Shown here: piece by piece, positions 57,630 to 64,000 of the stretch
Layout of the letters: each line of letters opens with the position of its first letter
Position numbering within the stretch: the first letter of the stretch is position 1
Assembly (NCBI RefSeq): GCF_000006565.2
Contig: NC_031480.1
Coordinates: forward strand, 264,144-328,143
DNA: 64,000 nt
Origin: Toxoplasma gondii ME49
Lineage: Eukaryota; Apicomplexa; Conoidasida; Eucoccidiorida; Sarcocystidae
Reading direction: 5' to 3'
Made by a program: the position numbers and the translations under genes
The notes under the pieces: generated by a model
Databases searched by the model: none
Told to the model about the DNA's origin: nothing
The model's input: only the letters and a program-made list of their open reading frames with translations

Positions 57630-60057
57630 CGAGCACCCAGGAGGCGCTAGCGCAGGGGCCAGAAACCCAGAATCAATGGGAAAAGGAAGGTGTAGAAAAG
57701 CACGGACAGAGCGTCCGTCGCCTGGAGAGGAGGGAAACGGCAACGCTTCGTGGTCGTCGTGGTCAGACCAGTCTGAAAGTTTCCGCGCTCTTGTGTGATG
57801 TAATGGTGAACACGAGAAGACCCACCGGCGTGGAGAACATGGCTTTATTTTTTGCTTGCTGTTTGAAAAACAGTCGGGGACAGTCACGATCATCAGAAAC
57901 AAGGACACGGGCCGTCTCTCGATGATCAAAGTGACAACTTTGTGTGTTTTTTTTCAGGAACGCCGCGGAGAACGATACTGACCGGGCGCAGTTTCTTCTC
58001 GAGTCCATCGTAAATGAAGTCAAACAGTAGAAGAAATAGAGGACAAAAAGAACCTGGTACTTTCCGCTCAGCCATTCATCCGCGGCGGGTGCGTACCCAT
58101 CACGCTTGTTTAATCCTCCTGTATTGAGCCTTTTATTTCGTGTGTATTTGCCCTCTTCTCCCTTGACGTGTTCAGGCTTCTCGTCTTCTGTCCCGATTTC
58201 CTTTTCTCCCGCCCGCTCTCATGAGCTTTGTGCGAAGATCGCTGTACTTGTTGTTATGTTCGTTAGTTCTCTTCCACTAACGGGGGCGTCCGAAACAAGC
58301 AAATGTCCCCTTCCTCGCAGGTTCACCGTTATTTGTTTTATTGTTGTCTCGAAGACGAGGTGTCAGGGGCGTCCCCTGATGAGCAGATACTAGCTTAGCC
58401 GTGGGTCTAATGCAAACATTGATGACTCAAAAATCTACGCTTTGGTACTCAAACTCACAAGGGTGTACTCTGGGGAATACAACGACGTGTAAGGAGTTCA
58501 GTTGTCAGCCTCAGGCAGGGACAGAGAAGCAGCCAGTTCTGTTAGAGTCAACCGTCGGACACACCCCAGTTTCAGCAAGGATTCATGTCTGTGTATTCGA
58601 TCTGAGTCATACATTTTTGGTTCGCGGATCCTTTGAACAGAGACATTATCTACTCATAATGAAATAATCACAATACACTTTTAAATTTGTAAGATCCTCG
58701 CACGCTGTGCACCCTACATTGAGCACTGTCCAACAAAGTGTGGTATCAGACCCGCCGTGGTGCAGCATGCAGTATGACTAGAAACAGAAAGCAAGCAGCT
58801 AGGACGCAAATGACTTACCAAAGGCTAAGATAGTGTCTGGTTTCTGTCAAGTGGCATTTCAAAGCAAATCTGAGACGTGAAACTCGTTAGAAGCAATCGG
58901 TAATGGAGAGCTTTACGCCACAGACTTTGTTTCTTCTTCTTCCGCCTATTCACCAGTGTGAGGCGAACCGTCTGCTCGTTTCTTCTCTTTGTTCGTTAAG
59001 CGGCTGCGGTGGGTTTTTCAAACCCGGCGGAAAGCTTTCCGTATTGCTCGACATGTTTAGAATACGCACCCGCCAAGTGAAACAGCTCCGACACAACAGC
59101 TTGTATAGTGGTTGAAGGGCAAGAGGCTGCAGCCAAGAAACGCAGGTGGGAGGAAATGATCCTGTCTGTCCCGAACTCACAATACGCGAGACTCTAGCGT
59201 AAAACTCCAGTTCGTGCTCCCCACCAGCCTCAAGGGTGATCCACTTTTTCAACGAAGTTTCCTAAAGAACATACTGTCTGGTGTACGGCACTTGCTCAAT
59301 AGCGTCAGTTGGCTTCTGTCGACAACTCATTGGTAAGGGTCCTGTTCTTGTCGCTCATAAAAATAGAATTTCTCAGCCGTATGCTGGAGTTGTTGCTGTC
59401 TTCCCGCCGGCAACTCTTCCGTTTCCCTCCACTGTTATTAGCAGAAACCCTTGCTGGATTTTCCGCGCTGTCAGCTCTGGATGTTCAAAACGAGAATCAC
59501 GTACCGTCGATTTCTTGAATCCCAATAATGTAGATTTGTGCGCATCCTTGACAAGATCTCTGGTTCCTGTGCAGCGCGGACCTAAAAATCGGCTTTTCCA
59601 CTGTTTTGTCTCGCAGACGAGCAGTACGTCTAACGCAGTCCAAGTGCGACGTTCTGTTTAGCTACCTCAGTGCCAGCTACGGCCAAAATAGGCATTCCCG
59701 TAATGTTCCATCCGTTATGGACATCGTTGATCCTTCTATGCGTTGTACCTACTTGATCAGGCGGTTTAAGATAAGAATGCTGTGTTTACAGGCTGGACCA
59801 TTGTAATCAGGACTGGAACGAGAGGAAGGGAGATGAGTGAGGGGTTAGGAAAACGAGTCGTTTCAAAAGCAGCGCAGCTTTCTGGCCTACACACAGTGCG
59901 TTTTCCGTGTTCAAACGCACGTGTTTAAACAAACCTACGTCTGCCCTCTGTTGTTTGTCGCTTTTCTGCCCAAACACTGGGCACGAGAAAACACCGTGTT
60001 TTGCCAGGCCAAACTGCTAAAATGCTCAGTGGCAACTGGATGGAAAACCGAGAACGA
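57630..60057. other. Convergent spacer between helical-repeat and WD40 genes
   Basis: This is expected to hold both 3' UTRs. Frames of up to about 126 codons (59281-59661) show no family signal. No repeat or RNA gene was noticed. Confidence 0.4.
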
Positions 60058-63000
60058 CTAGAAAGGACCACCCTCATCATCTGGATCCACCAAGAGAAAG
60101 TCTGATTCGCCTTCGTCCTGTTTTTTCAGAGCGGTCTCCAGCAACACATCTCTGTGTACAATCGACCAGAGGGTCACTCCAGGCCGCGTGGCCCGCTTTC
60201 TTTCGCCTTGTGTTTGAGAACAGAAGGCACCTTTTCTCTGCCACTGCCCCGTGCTGAGTCCTCCAGAAGAGGGTAAACGATTTTCTTTTTCGACCGCCAA
60301 ATCGACCGGCAGCGCTCCCGCTGTCACCAGCAACCCTGTGCTCAAGTCGGAGTGGCCACGAACACACCGAACAGCCTCGGGTGTCGCCTACAAGGAAAGT
60401 GCAGAAAACAGCAAAATGCAGTGCACGAAAGCTGAGAAAGGGTGGACGAAAGCAAAGGCAAAACCAGTCGTATTTTCGATCCAGACACCTCTCACTTTCA
60501 AGACTCAGACCTTAAGTGTACCTTCGAGGTGGATTGTCAAGATCTGCGTATACGAGTGTACAGAGGAAACACCAAGAAAACCGGAGATAACTACGAAAAC
60601 AGAGTGTAGAGAAGAGACAGCGAATTACGAAAAGCCAGGGGAAGCAGGCTATTTAGGAAACGCAGAGAATACAGAAAACTTAGCCTGGGAAGGAAACACA
60701 AAGAACACAGAGAAGAGGTAACTCAGGAAACAGAAACATGATGCGACGTAGAGATTCCACAGATAAAAACAGTATAAGGGATAACGACGGAAAGAGATAC
60801 AGTATAGTGTCCAGAGGAACAGGGAGTCTCTCGAAGCAGCGAAACGCAGATCTAAGCCACGAGGACTCGGGGGCGAGCCTTTAAATCTCGTGAGAAACCT
60901 ACGAGAACGCCCTCCGTCCAGCTGAGCACGACGCCAGTAGTTGCTTGCCAGAGTTTGAGTCCTGGATAGAGAGGCGACCCGCCAATGCCTGCGACGAGGC
61001 CACCCCACAGCCCGACAACAAATCGGTCGTGCATGCAGCTCGGTCTCCCCCACTGTGGATGCAGAGGCCCACAGGCGGAGAGGAACTGAGAAATCTGAGG
61101 ATGGCATTTCGGGAACGGCGTCGTTGCCTGCCGGCCCGCAGACTCAAGCGCGCCCTCGCGAGACGTGACCGCTCCTCTCTCTTTTCTTCTCTCTTCTCCT
61201 CTCTGCCCTATCCGTGTTTCTCTTCTCTCTTCTGTTCTCTGCTCCATTCTTTCTTCAGTTCTTTCTCGCGATGCCAACGGCTTCGAGCTCTCATTCACTG
61301 GAACTGAAGCGAAAGAAGCAACAGAAGACCCGAAACGGCTTTTGTCTCCGTCTTCGTTGGCTGTGGAGCCTTTGGTGCATCCTTTGGCTCCATGATCCGC
61401 ACCACCTGCATTATCCCGATGATCTCCGCTGTCTCTGTTGACTTTGTTTTCTTGAGAGGCACGAGCCGCAGAGGAGGAATAGGGCGACAGCACGAAATCG
61501 TCTTCGTCGCCAGAGAAGTGGGGAAACGGAGCAGCGGACGCCCTCCAGAAGGCGCGGCGTCTCCGGTCGAGCGTTTCGCTGTCTGGCGAGAAGAGTCTTA
61601 GTCGTAGAGACGCTGAAGCATGCGAAGAATGGAGCAAGGGCGGCGGAGACACTTGAGAGATCTGCACGTTGTCCAAGCCTTTCGGGGGCCAGGCGACGGG
61701 CGAGTGGAAGGCAGAGGGCGGTTGTGTCTCCACAGAAAGCGAATGTTGAAGAAGCACGGATTCTGCGAAGGCGAGAGCTCCGTCTGCCGGGGATTTCAAA
61801 ACGGCCAGGCGATTGGACTGCAAAATGTTCACCAGCTGAGCTCGGTGGGCCGGCCGTGCCTCGGGCGTCTGGGGCGGACCTCGCTCGGCCTCTGCGAGAC
61901 TGCGCCGGACGAATCTGTTCGGGTGTTTCCAGTTCTCGTGGTCCTCGTCGGGTGTACTGACAACCGAGCAGGGAGCGGGTGTGGACCCGGGAGACGCTTG
62001 GCAGGCGTCTGCGGCGTCGTTGCCACTCAGAGACACCCTGGGCGGATTCCGGACCTTTTGACTCCGGAGTTCTGAGCGCAAGCCGTCCTCATCGTTCCAC
62101 TGGGGGCCTTTATCACGACGTCGCTGCGAAGCGAAGCACAGGCAGCAGCAACTGCACGCGCGACAGTCGACACAGAAGCTGCTTTCGCTCGCGCCCCCGC
62201 CCAGGAGGAGATGCTTGCCGTTTCGACTGAACTCGACAGACGTGAAGAAAGACGCGTCCGCAACCGCCAGCGTCTTCATCACTTTCAGACCCTCTGAAAC
62301 GCTAAGGATCGTCGTCTCGCCCTCAACCCGCCACACATTCCTCCGGGTGTGCGTGACGTCGGGTGTACATCCACCCGGGGATTTTGAGCCGGACTCGACA
62401 AGACGCAGATCCCCTCGCGGGGCACCCAGGCGAAGCGTCTCCGATTCAGCCGCACCCGCCCCTGCCGGTAGAGGATCGTCAAAGTTGCGACCAAACTGTC
62501 GACTCCCCGCCTGCTGCACCTCCACCCTGTCTTCAGGTGTACGTACACCCGAAAACGGAGTCATCGCGTCAGCTTCCCATTCCTTCACGGCTCTGCTTCG
62601 CACAGCCTTGCTGTCTGTGGCTCTCTCCAGAGTCGCTCCTACCGCCACCGGAAGCGCGCCTCTGTTCGCGTTATGCATGCAGCTGTTGAGGCTGTTCGCC
62701 TCCTTCATCTCTCTCTGTGGAGAGAGGGAGTCCTTCATGGGGGGAGCGGCCTTTGTTTCTTTCAAAACGGCGCGCAGCTGCGCAACCGCGAGAAGCGAAG
62801 AATCTGGTGACAGGTCCATCGCGACAATGCCGCACGCGGATCCAGTGTCACTACAGCAGTGGCAGGGGAGGGTCACTTCTCTCCCTTCGCCCCCGGAGTT
62901 TCTCATCCTCATAATACGGTTTTCTCCGAGTTGTTCGCAAGCGTCGAAATCGAAGACTCCGTCTCGACTGGTCTCGCCCTCTGAGCGTTCGAGCAACTCT

Positions 63001-63890
63001 TGTGTTGCCGAAAAAGCGGAAGAACAGAACGCGTTTCTTCCGCCCTCTGCAGATCGACATCCAGGATTCAGCTGCAGCGCATCCATCGGGTACGGGACGT
63101 TCCCTCGGCTCTTTTGTTTCCGGGCGAGACGATCCCTGTTAGTTCTCGAAAGACTTCCCCCTTGCGTCTCTGAGAAGCCCACGCTGTAGTGGAAGGGAAA
63201 CCGGAGATCGAAGAGCCGAATCCAGTTGTCCTGCAGACCACCAGAGACCAAGACGTGGCTGGGGAGAGACGGCGGACGCGCGGCAGACAGGTTCGAGCCT
63301 CCGCCTGCGCGAAGCGAAGAGACGACGCCATCGTGCGCTCGCTCCAGGTGAAGCGTGGGGTGTCCATACACCCCGGCGCCGCGGCCAGCGAACCGCAGGT
63401 CGTACGCGAAGATGTCGCCGACGGAGGTCCCCAGGAAAAGGAGCGGCGAGGAAGGATCTCCGTGCATGTGCGCTGCAGTCAGTGCGGGGTACGCAGGGTT
63501 CGTCGAAGTGTACAAGGAAGAGACTACGCTGTTTCCGCCGTCGAGTCGGGAACTCGCAGGGGGCAGAAGGAAGCTCTGGACGGCTTGGCCGGTCGCGAGA
63601 TCGAGCGCGACGACGAATCCCGCAGGCGCTGACGAGCAGACGAGGAGCGACGGGTGCTGCGGCACGAAGGAGCAGTCGAAGACATGAGACGACTGAAGAG
63701 AGAGAGGCAGAACCTGTTTCGCGGTCGGCCGAACCTCCGGAAGCAGAAACGCGTGTGTCGGAAGCAAGAGCGAAGGCGGTAGTTTGTGCGGCCGCGAGGC
63801 GTGGAGCAGCGGAAGATCCAATGTCAGTGACGGCTGCTGCAAGTGACCCTCGAAGACGCTCGTCAGCGGGGAGTAGAACGAGGCATCCAT
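60058..63890 (-). CDS. WD40-like beta-propeller protein
   Basis: Two exons, 60899-63890 and 60058-60335, joined in phase (VLVG|LLVTAG), giving about 1089 residues. The start MDASFYSPL follows ACCAAC; an in-frame extension upstream has no ATG. The N-terminal third shows propeller blades: VFDCSFVPQHPSLLVC, GFVVALDLATGQAVQSF, LFLGTSVGDIFAYDLRF, HVLVSGGLQDNWIRLFDLR. A further blade-like piece is FFTSVEFSRNGKHLLLGG, and C-terminal ones are FVVGLWGGLVAGIGG, LKLWQATTGVVLSW and LLVTAGALPVDLAV. Long polar insertions separate them, including a Cys cluster (CVDCRACSCCCLC) near the middle and an RTEERMEQRTEERRE stretch. The tail is acidic (VDPDDEGGPF). No specific family is recognised, and whether more exons lie upstream of the window edge is unknown. 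Confidence 0.75.
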
Positions 63891-64000
63891 GTTGGTGACG
63901 GTGGAGCGGCATCCACCAGGAAACACGCAAGTGGGCAGCACCGGACGAAAGGAGCGACGGCCTCTCGTGAACCGCAGGAGGAGGCGCGTTTCGCTATGAG

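Overview
This is a gene-rich nuclear window from a coccidian apicomplexan of the Toxoplasma / Hammondia / Neospora kind. The evidence is spliced genes with GT-AG introns of 0.2-1.2 kb, many short AT dinucleotide runs confined to introns and spacers, frequent GCATGC palindromes, pyrimidine-rich leaders in front of start codons, and an RPL18 gene whose first coding exon is only the ATG. No CRISPR array, IS element, phage gene or bacterial operon was seen. The species is an inference.

Layout. 212-4966 (-): seven-exon helical-repeat protein of mitochondrial HPR/FAST type. 6968-14637 (+): ten-exon i-AAA (YME1-type) membrane AAA metalloprotease. 14.7-18.3 kb (+): coding-like exons whose joins and product I could not settle. 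19876-22761 (-): unrecognised secretory/membrane protein with a signal peptide. 26808-29876 (+): ribosomal protein L18, five exons. 32147-33028 (-): archease, intronless. 35514-37610 (-): zinc-ribbon protein resembling the TMEM55 (PIP4P) family, with an acidic repeat N-terminus. 41891-43437 (-): TPR protein, 5' end unresolved. 50126-57629 (+): a second, larger helical-repeat protein, carrying a tRNA-Pro(UGG) gene on the opposite strand inside its second intron (52714-52785). 60058-63890 (-): WD40-like protein.

How they relate. There is no operon; genes lie on both strands with 1-6 kb spacers. Three proteins fit organelle, mainly mitochondrial, maintenance (the i-AAA protease and the two helical-repeat proteins). 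RPL18, tRNA-Pro and archease (cofactor of the RtcB tRNA ligase) belong to translation and tRNA processing. Co-location is probably coincidental.

Exon models were built by hand from splice consensus, reading-phase agreement and protein-family resemblance. Where phases agree across all junctions (i-AAA protease, RPL18, first helical-repeat gene, secretory protein, WD40 gene) the models are good. The TPR 5' end, the late exons of the 50-57 kb gene and the 14.7-18.3 kb region are open. I did not find a convincing new multi-gene system; the best unexplained items are the repeat-built intron of the protease gene, the 34-bp perfect palindrome near 55.67 kb, the intronic antisense tRNA and the divergent TMEM55-like protein.
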